A DNA stretch of 64,000 bases from Streptomyces tsukubensis (GCF_009296025.1 NZ_CP045178.1:930001-994000), one strand, 5' to 3'. Numbered from the stretch's first letter, positions 1-9,311 are shown. A program made the numbers and translations. Notes: a model not told the origin generated them from the letters alone.

Positions 1-1176
1 GCCGAGGCCGCCCGTCTCCGCGAGCTGGGCGACGTGGTTGCCGTCGAGCTGCCCGGCGGGATACGGGCCTGGGCACCGACCCGGCACCGGGTCCTCAAGG
101 ACCTCATAAACAACCCCCTGGTCAGCAAGGACCCTCGGCTGCACTGGCCGCTGTGGAACAGCGAGTGGATAGCCGAGCGCCCGGAGGCGCACTGGATATA
201 CACCTGGTGCGGGGTGCGGAACATGTTCACCTCGTACGGCGTGGATCACCGGCGGCTGCGCACGCTGATAGCCCCGGCGTTCACCTCGCGGCGCACCCGC
301 GCCATGCAGCCGGTCATCTCGCGTATCACCGATGAGCTGCTGCGGGGACTGCGGGATGTGCCCGCAGGGGAGAGCGTCGACCTGCGGAAACGTTTCGCTT
401 ACCCCTTGCCGATGGGGGTCATCTGCGAGCTCTTCGGGCTGAACGAGGACGAGCGCCACACCGTCGCGGGGGCGCTGGAGAAGGTCATGGACACCACGGT
501 CTCCCCGGAGGTCGCGGGGCAGGTCCTGGAGAACGCCAGGACGGCGCTGGGCGCCCTCGTCGCCCGCAAGCGCGTCTCCCCCGGAAATGACCTCACCAGC
601 GACCTGATCGAGGCCCGCGACGGATCGGACCGGCTCGACGAGGGTGAGCTGGTCGACACCTTGATCCTGGTCCTCACGGCCGGCCACGAGACGACCGTCA
701 ACCTCATCGGCAACGCGGTGGTGGCCCTCCTCGAACACCCGGACCAGCTCGCGGCCGTACTGGCGGGGGACGTCCCGTGGGAGAACGTCATCGAGGAGAC
801 CCTCCGCTGGGCGCCCTCCATCACCAGTCTTCCCGTGCGGTTCGCCACGGAGACCATAGAGGTGGCCGACGTCACCATCGAGCGTGGCGACGCCATACTG
901 GCCACTTTCGGCATCGTCGGCTGGGACCCGGACTACCACGGCGAGCAGGCCGGAGAGTTCAACGTCCGCCGCGCCCCCGGCAAACACCTGGCCTTCGGCC
1001 ACGGCGTCCACCGCTGCCTCGGCGCCCCCCTCGCCCAGGCCGAGGCGCTGACCGCCCTGCCCGCACTGTTCGCCGCCTTCCCGAACATCGCCCTGGTGCC
1101 GGGCCAGAGCATGGAGCGCTACCCCAGCTTCATCGCGCACGGCCATAAGGCGCCGCTGGTGTGGCTACGTGGCTGA
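1..1176 (+). CDS. Cytochrome P450, 5' end outside window
   Basis: This is a heme-thiolate monooxygenase that oxidises a small molecule using electrons from ferredoxin; the substrate cannot be told from sequence. The reading frame is open from base 1 and the protein reads sensibly upstream of the GTG at 34 (residues AEAARLRELGDV), so the true start lies before the window. The I-helix oxygen-binding motif AGHETT, the K-helix ExxR as EETLR and the heme loop FGHGVHRCLG with the axial Cys are all present, and the C-terminus is complete. The short soluble form resembles bacterial CYP107/CYP105-type enzymes. Only the downstream neighbour is visible, and it gives no pathway. Confidence 0.93.
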   Translation, partial: AEAARLRELGDVVAVELPGGIRAWAPTRHRVLKDLINNPLVSKDPRLHWPLWNSEWIAERPEAHWIYTWCGVRNMFTSYGVDHRRLRTLIAPAFTSRRTRAMQPVISRITDELLRGLRDVPAGESVDLRKRFAYPLPMGVICELFGLNEDERHTVAGALEKVMDTTVSPEVAGQVLENARTALGALVARKRVSPGNDLTSDLIEARDGSDRLDEGELVDTLILVLTAGHETTVNLIGNAVVALLEHPDQLAAVLAGDVPWENVIEETLRWAPSITSLPVRFATETIEVADVTIERGDAILATFGIVGWDPDYHGEQAGEFNVRRAPGKHLAFGHGVHRCLGAPLAQAEALTALPALFAAFPNIALVPGQSMERYPSFIAHGHKAPLVWLRG

Positions 1177-1444
1177 ACTGATGTGCGGTTGACGGACGTG
1201 TGACCGATGGTGCGGAGGGGCGGTTCACCCGCCAGGTTCGGCCGGTACGCGGGGCGGGACCGGGTGTGGGCGGGACCGGGCGTGGATTGGGCGAGGCGTC
1301 CGCCCCTCCCCCGGGGCGCGGTCACGCTGTGCGATCCGTCGGTCACCAGCCTCGTTCAGGCCGCCGACCTGCGAAGCTGGAGGGTGCACCGCACTCGCAC
1401 CCACCGGCTTCGCCGGTATCCGGTATCGGAGGAAGAGCCTCACC

Positions 1445-2110
1445 ATGCGCCTGTTGTTGGTCCGCCACGGCCAGACACCGTCCAACGTCAGCCACTCGCT
1501 CGACACCGCGGCCCCGGGCCCACGGCTCACCGGGCTGGGCGAGAAGCAGGCCGCGGCGCTGCCTGCGGCGCTGGCGGCGGAGGACATCGGTGTGCTCTAC
1601 GCCTCCCCCCTGATCCGTACCCAGCTGACGGCGGCACCGCTGGCCACGGAGCGTGGCCTTGAGGTGCGGGTGCGGCCCGGGATCGCGGAACTGACCGCGG
1701 GTGATCTTGAGATGCGCTCCGACAAGGAGGCCGCCGCCCAGTACCTGCGCGTCGCCTTCGCCTGGTCGGCGGGTGACACGGCACTGCGGATGCCGGGCGG
1801 CGAGAGCGGCGAGGAAGCCCTGGCCCGCTACGACGAGGTCGTCAGCGAGGCCGCCGCCACCGGGGCCGGCACCGCGGTCCTGGTCAGCCACGGCGCCGCG
1901 ATCCGCATGTGGACGGCGGCCCGCGCCGCCAACGTGACGGTGGAGTTCGCCATGGCCCACGCACTCGACAACACGGGCGTGGTCGTACTCGAAGGCGCAC
2001 CCGGCTCCGGCTGGCACGCGCTGACCTGGGCGGGTAAACCGCTCGGCCCCGCCTTCCCCGCCCCGGGCGACCAGGACGCGGGCCCGGCAGGCCGCCCCCT
2101 CCAGCCGTAG
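1445..2110 (+). CDS. Histidine phosphatase family protein
   Basis: A 221-residue member of the phosphoglycerate-mutase-like superfamily, which hydrolyses phosphate esters through a phospho-His. The catalytic RHG motif is at the extreme N-terminus (LLVRHGQTPSN) and the second catalytic His is in VSHGAAIR. The Shine-Dalgarno GGAGGA at 1428-1433 sits 11 bases before the ATG and fixes the start. The substrate is unknown: the family covers sugar phosphates, cobalamin precursors and phosphoproteins. It stands alone between the P450 and the kinase, with about 270 and 230 bp of non-coding DNA on either side. Confidence 0.9.
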   Translation: MRLLLVRHGQTPSNVSHSLDTAAPGPRLTGLGEKQAAALPAALAAEDIGVLYASPLIRTQLTAAPLATERGLEVRVRPGIAELTAGDLEMRSDKEAAAQYLRVAFAWSAGDTALRMPGGESGEEALARYDEVVSEAAATGAGTAVLVSHGAAIRMWTAARAANVTVEFAMAHALDNTGVVVLEGAPGSGWHALTWAGKPLGPAFPAPGDQDAGPAGRPLQP

Positions 2111-2337
2111 CGGGAGCCGTCGCGGACATGGAACCGGCCTACGCCCGGCGCACGCCCACGACGTGAAACCGGCGCGCGCACGGTCTGCCGCGCCCCGAGC
2201 ACCCCCGACGGATCGGGGTGTTAAAACGAGCACCCTGTGAGGGTTCTGAGGCGGTCCTCGCGAAGGACTGTGCGTTTGTTCCCTGGTCGGTACACTCCGT
2301 CACTGTCCGCAACCATGTGTGAGGCGGGGAAGTTGGA

Positions 2338-4326
2338 GTGAGGGTGCTGGTGACACCGGGGGCCGGGTACAGAATCGCCAATCGGTATCTCTTGGAGAAG
2401 ACCATCGGCGAAGGCGGGATGGGCGTCGTCTGGCTGGCCTGGGACGAGACGCTGAGGCGGCGCGTCGCGGTCAAGTGCGCGCGACCCGACGACGGTGAGG
2501 CCGCGAAGCGGCTCAAGAAGGAGGCGCAGTACGCCGCGCGGCTGCACCATCCGAACATCGTGCCCGTCTTCGACTTCGTCGAGGAGGAGAGTGCCTGCTG
2601 GATCGTCATGGAGTACGTGCCCTCGCGCAGCCTCGCACAACTGGTCCGGGAAAGCGGTCTGTTGACGCCCGAGGACGCCGGTTCGATCGGTTGTCAGATC
2701 GCGGCGGCGCTGGCGAGGTCCCACACCGAAGGTGTGGTGCACGGCGACGTCACCCCCGAGAACGTCCTCGTCACGGAGGAGGGCGTCGCCCGGTTGATGG
2801 ACTTCGGGATCGCCCGCGCCCTGTGGAGCGACGCCACGCAGACGCACACCGTGACGGGCACGGTACGGGGAAAGCCCAAGTATCTGGCGCCCGAGGTGGC
2901 CAAGGGCGAACACGGTGACGAGAAGGCCGACGTGTTCTCTCTCGGTGCGTCCCTGTACGCGGCGGTCAAGGGGCGGTCCCCGTACGGGGAGGCCGAGCAC
3001 CCCATGGCCTACCTGGTGCGGGCGATCGAGGGACATATCGAGACCCCGGAGGGTGTCGGCCCGCTCGCCGCTCCGCTGACGGAGCTGCTCACACCGGACC
3101 CCCGGCACCGGCCCGGCGCCGCCGAGGCGTACAAGCTGCTGACGCGCGCCGCGCCGCCGTCCCCGAACGTCCAGGAATTACTGCGGGACGGCCACACCCT
3201 GCCGCTCTCGCTCGGCTCCCTGACGCTGCGCCTGCCCAGGCCCCTGCGCCGTCGGCGCCGCACCCTGGCTCTCTCGGCGGTGACGCTGATCGCGGTGGCG
3301 GCGCTCACGACGGGCCTCGTCGTGTTCCTCCCCGGCGACGACAAGGGCGCCACGAAGGACGCGACCGGCGAGAGTGGGCAGGCCGGTACGGACGCCAAGT
3401 CATCGACGTCCGCGGCGGTTTCCGGACCGGGGACGGCGGGTGCCATCGGCGTCGCCCGTACCGCCGATCCCTGCGCTCTGCTCGACGCCCCCTCCCTGAG
3501 CCGTTTCGGGGACACCGAACGGGATCCGAGCTATGGGCGCTTCGAGCGCTGTGACGTCCTGGTGAAGAGCAAGGGCGGCAACGAAGTGGCCGGGGTCCAG
3601 GTGGACCTCGACAAGAATCCGGCCGAGTTCGGGGACGACGTGTCCACCAGGCGGGTCGGCAACGTCACGGTCGGGACGATGCCGCGCGACGGGGACGAGT
3701 GTGTGCGCGTCATCTCGACCGCCGACAGCAAGCAGATCGTGGTCGTCGCGGAGCGGTACGACTCCCCGTCCCCCGATCCGTGCCGGCTGGCCGACGCCGC
3801 CACGGATCACGCCGTGAGCGTCCTGGACAGGGGTGCTGTCCCCCGGCGCACGACGACGACGGCCGCGAACTCCCTGGCCAGGCTCGACGCCTGCGACCTG
3901 CTGGACGCCGCCGCGCTCAAGCGGCTGCCCGGCGTCGACCCGCGCGATCCTGAACCCGACTTCGGCGACTGGGGCTGTGACTGGAGCAGCCCGGACGGCG
4001 CCACGGGGGCGCAGCTGGTGTTCAACCGGGACAATGACCTCTCGGACGACGGAGACCCGACCGTCGTCGCGGGGCGCAGGAGTTACGTGTCGCCCCGGGA
4101 GTCCGGCGACGACGACTGCGTCGTACGGACGCCGCACCGCTCCTACACGAACTCCGTCGGGGACGAGACCATCGAGCATCTGATGGTGACCGTGCACGGG
4201 CCGGGATCCGCCGGTCGGCTGTGCGACACCGCCAAGGCCCTCGCGACCACGGCCACGGAGAACGTCACGAAGGATCTGAAGGACCTCAAGGGTCGGAAAG
4301 ATCAGAAGGGTCTCAACGAGAAATGA
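2338..4326 (+). CDS. Transmembrane Ser/Thr kinase, non-RD, with duplicated Cys-rich ectodomain
   Basis: A 662-residue receptor-like protein kinase. Residues about 13-270 form the kinase: glycine loop GEGGMG (24-29), ATP-anchoring Lys46, catalytic loop HGDVTPEN (135-142), DFG (155-157) and APE (184-186). The catalytic loop is unusual: the Arg before Asp137 is Gly, and the Lys two residues after it is Thr. A basic stretch and one membrane helix follow (about 303-331). The outside part holds two related modules beginning DPCALLDAPSLSRF and LDACDLLDAAALKRL, each with four Cys (379/405/454/482 and 519/547/594/629), resembling DUF3558-like sensor domains. Leu281 is a TTA codon, so bldA tRNA may be needed. 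The start GTG has only a weak ribosome site. Its stop overlaps the FHA gene. Confidence 0.9.
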   Translation: MRVLVTPGAGYRIANRYLLEKTIGEGGMGVVWLAWDETLRRRVAVKCARPDDGEAAKRLKKEAQYAARLHHPNIVPVFDFVEEESACWIVMEYVPSRSLAQLVRESGLLTPEDAGSIGCQIAAALARSHTEGVVHGDVTPENVLVTEEGVARLMDFGIARALWSDATQTHTVTGTVRGKPKYLAPEVAKGEHGDEKADVFSLGASLYAAVKGRSPYGEAEHPMAYLVRAIEGHIETPEGVGPLAAPLTELLTPDPRHRPGAAEAYKLLTRAAPPSPNVQELLRDGHTLPLSLGSLTLRLPRPLRRRRRTLALSAVTLIAVAALTTGLVVFLPGDDKGATKDATGESGQAGTDAKSSTSAAVSGPGTAGAIGVARTADPCALLDAPSLSRFGDTERDPSYGRFERCDVLVKSKGGNEVAGVQVDLDKNPAEFGDDVSTRRVGNVTVGTMPRDGDECVRVISTADSKQIVVVAERYDSPSPDPCRLADAATDHAVSVLDRGAVPRRTTTTAANSLARLDACDLLDAAALKRLPGVDPRDPEPDFGDWGCDWSSPDGATGAQLVFNRDNDLSDDGDPTVVAGRRSYVSPRESGDDDCVVRTPHRSYTNSVGDETIEHLMVTVHGPGSAGRLCDTAKALATTATENVTKDLKDLKGRKDQKGLNEK

Positions 4327-5168
4327 CCGTACGGGGAGTCTCCACGGGTGCGACCGGCCGGGCCGGGGCCCCGGAGTGGGCCGGGCGGCCCGTGGTGGAC
4401 GGCCGGGTACTGCCTGCCGGTCATGGCAGCCTCGCCCGTGGTGTCCGCGCGACGGTGCCGGGCACGGTCTTCGCGCTCTCGCTGACCGGGGGGATGACGC
4501 TGGGGCCCGGGGCCGGTCGTGAGCTCCTCTTCGGCCGCAACAGGCCCGAGACGCACGTCTGTCTGGGCGAGGACGACCCCCAGGTCAGCCGCCACCAGGG
4601 GACGCTCACCCACCGCGGCGGCCAGTGGTGGGTGAGCAACGCCGGACGCCTGCCGATCCGGTGCGCCGGGGGCCGGTTGCTGTTCCGGGACGAGGAGCCG
4701 TTGCCGCTCGACGCGGGGTACACGCCCTTGTTCGTCCGGGGTTCGCGGGGGCGCGAGCACCTGATGGAAGCGTTCGTGAGCGGCGCGGAGGGTGTACGTC
4801 CAGTGCCGCTGCACGGCGATGTCACCCGCCCGCCCCGCGTGTGGGTACTCAGCGCATCGGAGAAGCTGGCCCTTGTCGTACTCGGCAGGCGCTATCTGCT
4901 GCACGAGCCGAGGCCGCAGCCCCTGACGTGGCGGCAGGCCGCCGCCGAGCTGGCCGAGTTGCAGCCGGCCGAGGGCTGGCGGGAGAAGCGCGTGGAGCAC
5001 ATGGTCAACGGGGTGCGCCTGCGTCTCTCCCGTGACGGCGAGCCGTGGCTGACCCGTGAGGAGGTCGGCGAGCCGGTCGGCAACGCGCTCAACGACCATC
5101 TGATCCGGGCGCTGCTGACGTCGACCACGCTCGTCCCGACGGACCTGGCGTTGACAGGCGTCGTCTGA
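4323..5168 (+). CDS. FHA domain protein, translationally coupled to the kinase
   Basis: A 281-residue protein. The ATG at 4323 overlaps the kinase stop as ATGA and has AGAAGGG upstream, so it was preferred to earlier in-frame codons. The FHA domain covers about residues 55-105, with LLFGRN and the phosphothreonine-binding core QVSRHQG, followed by WWVSNAG. FHA domains bind phosphothreonine, so this is likely a substrate or reader of the adjoining kinase. The C-terminal half (about 160-260) is helical, with a WREKRVEHMVNGVRLRL segment that resembles the winged-helix-like tail of actinomycete FHA proteins; that part is inferred. No signal peptide or membrane segment is seen, so it is cytoplasmic. 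Confidence 0.88.
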   Translation: MTVRGVSTGATGRAGAPEWAGRPVVDGRVLPAGHGSLARGVRATVPGTVFALSLTGGMTLGPGAGRELLFGRNRPETHVCLGEDDPQVSRHQGTLTHRGGQWWVSNAGRLPIRCAGGRLLFRDEEPLPLDAGYTPLFVRGSRGREHLMEAFVSGAEGVRPVPLHGDVTRPPRVWVLSASEKLALVVLGRRYLLHEPRPQPLTWRQAAAELAELQPAEGWREKRVEHMVNGVRLRLSRDGEPWLTREEVGEPVGNALNDHLIRALLTSTTLVPTDLALTGVV

Positions 5169-5269
5169 CGTACGGGTACGCGGCACGTAGGCCCGTTGTC
5201 CCCTGCCTCTCCGCTGCCTCTCCTCTCCCCGCTATCGGGCCCCTCCCCCGGTCCCGTGGACACGTCACC

Positions 5270-5345
5270 CGCGTATCCGTGGGCGGGCGCGTACCCGTGT
5301 GGACACCCGCGTACCCGTCGTCACCCGCGTACCCGTGGACACGTC
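5270..5345 (+). repeat. Degenerate short repeats (CGCGTACCCGT)
   Basis: Four imperfect copies of CGCGTACCCGT, separated by GTGGACAC-like spacers, lie between the FHA gene and the beta-helix gene. No start or ribosome site in them is convincing, so they are taken as non-coding. Confidence 0.6.
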
Positions 5346-5421
5346 AGGACGCCTGAAGCCGCGTCAACCCGACGGCCGGGTTCGGGACCGCTCCCGGCGG
5401 AGACGCCTAGGGTCACGCACC

Positions 5422-6270
5422 ATGACGACCCACCAGCAAAGCTCCGCCCGGCGAAGGGCCCGCGCACGGCTCGTATCCATGGGCCTCGCGCTGTTCGCGA
5501 CTCTCGCAGCCGTGGCCACTCCGTCGCCCGCGGCGCCCTCCGGCCCCTCGGCCCCGGCCGTCCACAAGGACACCGCCGCCCGGCTGGTGATCACCAAGGG
5601 CGGCACCGCCGAGCACCCGGCCGTCCACCGAGGAGGGGGCAGGACCGTCGGTGGCATCACCGTCGAGGCCGACCATGTCGTGGTGGAGGGCTACCGGGTC
5701 GACAGGCCGGAGGCGCCGGGCATCGAGATCACCGGAGACGACATCACGGTGCGGGACAACACCGTCAGCCATCCGCACGGCGGTGACGGCGACGGTCTGC
5801 GCTTCTTCGGCGACGACCTGAAGATCCAGCGCAACACCCTCAAGGGGATGTCGAACCGGTACGGCCACGCCGACTGCATGCAGACCTTCGCCGACGACAC
5901 CCCGCCGAGCCGACGGGTTCTGATCGAGGGCAACCGCTGCGAGGACACCGACAACATGTGCCTGATGGCGGAGGGCCCCAACGACGGGGAGGGTGACGGC
6001 CACGGGGTCACCTCCGACTTCACCGTCAGGAACAATCACTGCGCGACACGTAAGGCCTCCCAGGCCCTGATGTTCGAGGACGTGCGGAACACCACCATCA
6101 CCGGCAACACCTTCCCCGCTGGACCGCATCACGCGATCGGTCTCGCCATCGGCTCGACGGGCGCCCACGTCGACGGCAACACGGTGAGCCCCCGCATCAC
6201 GTACGAGGTCGGCATCGACTCCTCCTCACGACCGGGATACGAGGGCCCTGAGCCCGGCGGCGCACCCTGA
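5422..6270 (+). CDS. Secreted right-handed parallel beta-helix protein
   Basis: About 282 residues. The N-terminus has a basic region (SARRRARARL), a hydrophobic stretch (MGLALFATLAAVATP) and an Ala-Pro cleavage region, so it is a Sec-exported protein. The mature part has the short periodic strands of a pectate-lyase-like helix, for example VVEGYRVDRP, ITVRDNTVSHP, IQRNTLKG, VLIEGNRCEDT, FTVRNNHCAT and ITGNTF. Such proteins bind or cleave polysaccharides, but no catalytic set was identified. The ATG at 5422 was chosen because an earlier start would place repeat-derived sequence before the signal peptide; a start at the internal Met in the hydrophobic stretch is possible. Confidence 0.8.
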   Translation: MTTHQQSSARRRARARLVSMGLALFATLAAVATPSPAAPSGPSAPAVHKDTAARLVITKGGTAEHPAVHRGGGRTVGGITVEADHVVVEGYRVDRPEAPGIEITGDDITVRDNTVSHPHGGDGDGLRFFGDDLKIQRNTLKGMSNRYGHADCMQTFADDTPPSRRVLIEGNRCEDTDNMCLMAEGPNDGEGDGHGVTSDFTVRNNHCATRKASQALMFEDVRNTTITGNTFPAGPHHAIGLAIGSTGAHVDGNTVSPRITYEVGIDSSSRPGYEGPEPGGAP

Positions 6271-6432
6271 GCGGACGGGGATCGCCGACGGGCACAGCGG
6301 CGGCCGTCAAAAGGCTCCGGCCTCGGCGACGCCGGCGGTGATCGGCGCCCGGGGCGTCCGTACGGCGTGACCCAGCCGAACCCATGGTCACCGCACACCC
6401 CCGGAGGGGACGACGCGCCCCGTCTGAGGTGG

Positions 6433-6461
6433 TTACAGGTGGCCGCACCCGCACCTACACT
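6433..6461 (+). promoter_or_regulatory. Candidate promoter for the PlsC-type gene
   Basis: TTACAG (6433-6438) and TACACT (6456-6461) are 17 bases apart and resemble a housekeeping sigma promoter. The gene starts 75 bases downstream. Confidence 0.5.
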
Positions 6462-6535
6462 GAGCAGCCCCAACAGGGCCGCCACCAGCGGGAAAGCGGC
6501 CCGAGGGCGGCCCACGTACTGACGGGAGCGGCCCC

Positions 6536-7255
6536 GTGTTCTACTACGTGCTCAAATACGTGCTCCTCGGCCCGCTGTTGCGGCTCATGTTCCGGCCCAG
6601 AATCGAGGGGCTCGACCACGTTCCCGCCGAGGGGGCGGCCATCATCGCGGGGAACCATCTGTCGTTCTCCGATCACTTCGTGATGCCGGCGATCCTCAAA
6701 CGGCGGATCACCTTCCTGGCCAAGGCCGAGTACTTCACAGGGCCGGGCGTCCGGGGCAGGCTCACCGCCTGGTTCTTCCGCAGCGCCGGGCAGATCCCCG
6801 TGGACCGCTCGGGCAAGGAGGCGGGCCGCGCGGCGGTGAGGGAAGGGCTCGGCGTGCTGGCACGGGGTGAACTGCTCGGCATCTATCCGGAGGGGACCCG
6901 CTCGCACGACGGCCGGCTCTACAAGGGGAAGGTCGGGGTGGCCGCGATGGCCATCGGGGCGGGGGTGCCCGTGGTGCCCTGCGCGATGATCGGCACGTTC
7001 GACGCACAGCCGCCCGGCCAGAAACTGCCGAGCATCCGCAAGATCACCATCCGGTTCGGCCCCGCACTGGACTTCTCGCGTTACGAGGGCATGGAGGGCG
7101 AGAAGGCGGCCCTGCGCGCGGTGACCGACGAGATCATGTACGAGGTGCTGCGGCTGTCGGGGCAGGAGTACGTGGACCGTTACGCGGCCGATGTGAAGGC
7201 CGAAGCGGCCAAGGCCAAAGCCCGCAGGTTCCGGCGCAGGCCCCCGGTGTCATGA
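6536..7255 (+). CDS. 1-acyl-sn-glycerol-3-phosphate acyltransferase family (PlsC)
   Basis: A 239-residue acyltransferase that would add an acyl chain to lysophosphatidic acid or a related lysolipid at the membrane. The HX4D catalytic motif is GNHLSFSDH, and the glycerophosphate-binding motif is YPEGTRSHDGRLYKGK. The later conserved VPVVPC motif is also present. The start is GTG at 6536 (VFYYVLKYVLLGPLL), giving a hydrophobic N-terminus as in homologues. Streptomyces carry several PlsC paralogues, so the exact acceptor is not certain. Confidence 0.93.
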   Translation: MFYYVLKYVLLGPLLRLMFRPRIEGLDHVPAEGAAIIAGNHLSFSDHFVMPAILKRRITFLAKAEYFTGPGVRGRLTAWFFRSAGQIPVDRSGKEAGRAAVREGLGVLARGELLGIYPEGTRSHDGRLYKGKVGVAAMAIGAGVPVVPCAMIGTFDAQPPGQKLPSIRKITIRFGPALDFSRYEGMEGEKAALRAVTDEIMYEVLRLSGQEYVDRYAADVKAEAAKAKARRFRRRPPVS

Positions 7256-7422
7256 CGGTCACGCACCTGGCGGGAACCACCGGCCGCGCAAGGGGGCCCC
7301 ACATCGCACGAGGCGCCCATCCGCCGCCGCCATCAAGGGATTTGGTACCTCACAGGCATGGTCCGGCCAACGCTGGTAATCCGCATACAACAGGCACGGC
7401 CGATCCCATACAAGGAGATGTC

Positions 7423-7701
7423 ATGACCGGTTACGGACAGAGCGGCGCCCGTTCTCGCAGCGGGGCGAGCGGCCTCGCGATCGCTTCCCTGGTCTGCGGC
7501 ATCGTAGGACTCTTCTTCCTCAGTATCGTCCTCGGTCCGCTCGCCATCATCTTCGGTGGAGTGACGCTGCGCCAGCGCCGCGGTGGCGGCGCGGGGATGG
7601 CGAAGGCCGGTCTCGTCCTGGGTGTGGTGGATGTCGTGTTGTTCGTCGTCCTTCTGGTGGCCGCGTCGAGCGGCGGGTTCAGCTGGTACGTCGGCGGCTG
7701 A
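7423..7701 (+). CDS. DUF4190 small membrane protein
   Basis: A 92-residue protein with two membrane segments: GLAIASLVCGIVGLFFLSIVLG and a second around VLGVVDVVLFVVLLVAA. They are joined by a basic loop (RQRRGGGAG), as in the DUF4190 family of unknown role. AAGGAG at 7412-7417 sits 5 bases before the ATG and sets the start; earlier in-frame codons lack such a site. The last codons and the stop are repeated downstream. Confidence 0.85.
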   Translation: MTGYGQSGARSRSGASGLAIASLVCGIVGLFFLSIVLGPLAIIFGGVTLRQRRGGGAGMAKAGLVLGVVDVVLFVVLLVAASSGGFSWYVGG

Positions 7702-7776
7702 CCTCAACCGGCAGGTCGGCGGCTGACCTCAACCGGCAGGTCGGCGGCTGACCTCAACCGGTACGTCGGCGGCTGA
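7690..7776 (+). repeat. 25-bp tandem repeat spanning a stop codon
   Basis: Three 25-bp units (7690-7714, 7715-7739, 7740-7764) and a partial fourth (to 7776). Each contains GTCGGCGGCTGA, the last three codons and stop of the DUF4190 gene. The unit grew out of the gene end by duplication. Confidence 0.95.
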
Positions 7777-7828
7777 GCCGAAGCACCGTCGGTGGGCCTT
7801 TCCTCCCGGCCTCCCCCGGCCCTCCGCC

Positions 7829-8596
7829 TCAGCAGTTCAGCGTCTGTGCCGCCTCGTCGAGAAGGCGGCGCAGACGCAGTGCGTCCGGCGCCACCGCGGT
7901 GACCAGAGCGGCGGGCCCCGGCAGCGGGAGGAGCGCCGCGTGTTCCCCGAGCGGGCCCGCGGTCACCGGATTCCTGGCAAACTCCGGCCGTACGACCACG
8001 AGTTGCCCGACATTTCGCAGCCCGGCCAGGACCGCGGGGCCACCCCAGCCGCCGGGCGCGTCGGGGCCGCAGTTCAACTCCTGGTCGAGTACCGGGCGTC
8101 CCGCCACCCGGACGGTGAGCCGGCTGCTGAGACGGCCGGTCTCCTCGCCGCTGCGGCCGAGCACCTGCTCCTCACGCAGCACGAGCCTGCCGCCCCGGGC
8201 CACGTCCGCCCTGGTCGTCGTCCGCAGTTCGCTGGCGGCCGCCGAAATCAACTGCTCAGGCAGCCAGTACAGTTCGGCTTCCTCTTCCACGGTGAGCCGT
8301 ACGTCGTAACGGGCCTCGCCCTTCGCCTGTCCCGGCAGGGCGAGGGTGGCGGCGGCCGAACCGATGAGCAGCCGCGCGCCGGTCCCGGCCGACGCCTCGA
8401 CCGCGAGACGGTCGCCGCCGAGCGGCCCGCTCATCGCGCCGACGATCATGACGTGCGCCCCGGATCCAGCGGAGCGGACCCGGCGCAGCGCGAGCGGCCC
8501 CTCACCGTCGAGTACCGGCAGGGACGTACCGCCTCGGCCGTCGGTCCGTGCGATGACGCGGGCCGTCGCCGTGACTCCGGCGCCCCCGTCGCTCAT
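7829..8596 (-). CDS. ureD: Urease accessory protein UreD
   Basis: Last gene of the urease operon, 255 residues. UreD is the scaffold that, with UreF and UreG, opens apo-urease for nickel and carbamate delivery. The sequence has the typical [16 protein letters not shown] and YWLPEQLI segments and the C-terminal [11 protein letters not shown]. The start ATG (complement of 8594-8596) overlaps the ureG stop as ATGA; an upstream in-frame GTG at 8611 is less likely. It is convergent with the DUF4190 gene. Confidence 0.92.
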   Translation of the reverse strand: MSDGGAGVTATARVIARTDGRGGTSLPVLDGEGPLALRRVRSAGSGAHVMIVGAMSGPLGGDRLAVEASAGTGARLLIGSAAATLALPGQAKGEARYDVRLTVEEEAELYWLPEQLISAAASELRTTTRADVARGGRLVLREEQVLGRSGEETGRLSSRLTVRVAGRPVLDQELNCGPDAPGGWGGPAVLAGLRNVGQLVVVRPEFARNPVTAGPLGEHAALLPLPGPAALVTAVAPDALRLRRLLDEAAQTLNC

Positions 8597-9276
8597 GTGC
8601 GGGACGTCCACGCGGAGTGCTGCTCGCGGACCCAGTCGGCGATGGGCTTCACCCCGGTCTCCGTACGCAGCGACTGGAGGATGACGGGGAGTTCACCGCG
8701 CTGGGACGCGGCGTCCGACGCCATGCGGTCGAGGTCCGAGCCGACGTACGGTGCCAGGTCGGTCTTGTTGATGACAAGCAGGTCGGCGGTGGTGACTCCG
8801 GGCCCGCCCTTGCGTGGGATGTCGTCGCCGCCCGCCACGTCGATGACGAAGACCTGGGCGTCCACCAGACCGCGCGAGAAGGTCGCGGTGAGGTTGTCAC
8901 CGCCGGACTCGACGAGTATCAGGTCGAGCGGACCGATCTCGTCCTCCAGGTCTTCGACGGCTTCGAGATTGGCGGAGATGTCGTCGCGGATGGCGGTGTG
9001 CGGGCAGGCGCCCGTCTCCACGGCGGTGATCCGCTCGGGGGGCAGTACCGCCTCGCGCAGCAGAAACTCCGCGTCCTCCCTCGTGTAGATGTCGTTGGTG
9101 ACGACGGCCATGGAGAGGGTGTCGCGCAGTTCGCGGCAGAGGGCGGCGACCGTGGCGGTCTTGCCCGACCCCACGGGCCCTCCGAGGCCGATACGGAGGG
9201 CGCGCCTGGCTCCGTCGGGGCGGTGGGCGTCAGCGCTGACGGCGGCGGGTCCATCGTGGGAATGGTCGAGATGCAT
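8593..9276 (-). CDS. ureG: Urease accessory GTPase UreG
   Basis: A 227-residue SIMIBI GTPase that powers nickel insertion into urease. It has the P-loop GGPVGSGKT (32-40), the switch segment [11 protein letters not shown], the metal-binding CPH motif (91-93), ESGGDNL and the guanine-specificity NKTD. The N-terminus has three His (MHLDHSHDG), a much shorter His tract than in UreG/UreE systems that store nickel. No ureE is present in this operon. Confidence 0.97.
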   Translation of the reverse strand: MHLDHSHDGPAAVSADAHRPDGARRALRIGLGGPVGSGKTATVAALCRELRDTLSMAVVTNDIYTREDAEFLLREAVLPPERITAVETGACPHTAIRDDISANLEAVEDLEDEIGPLDLILVESGGDNLTATFSRGLVDAQVFVIDVAGGDDIPRKGGPGVTTADLLVINKTDLAPYVGSDLDRMASDAASQRGELPVILQSLRTETGVKPIADWVREQHSAWTSRT

Positions 9277-9311
9277 GGTGCGGCTCCAATGGGGCTGGGA
9301 CGCGAATGGGT

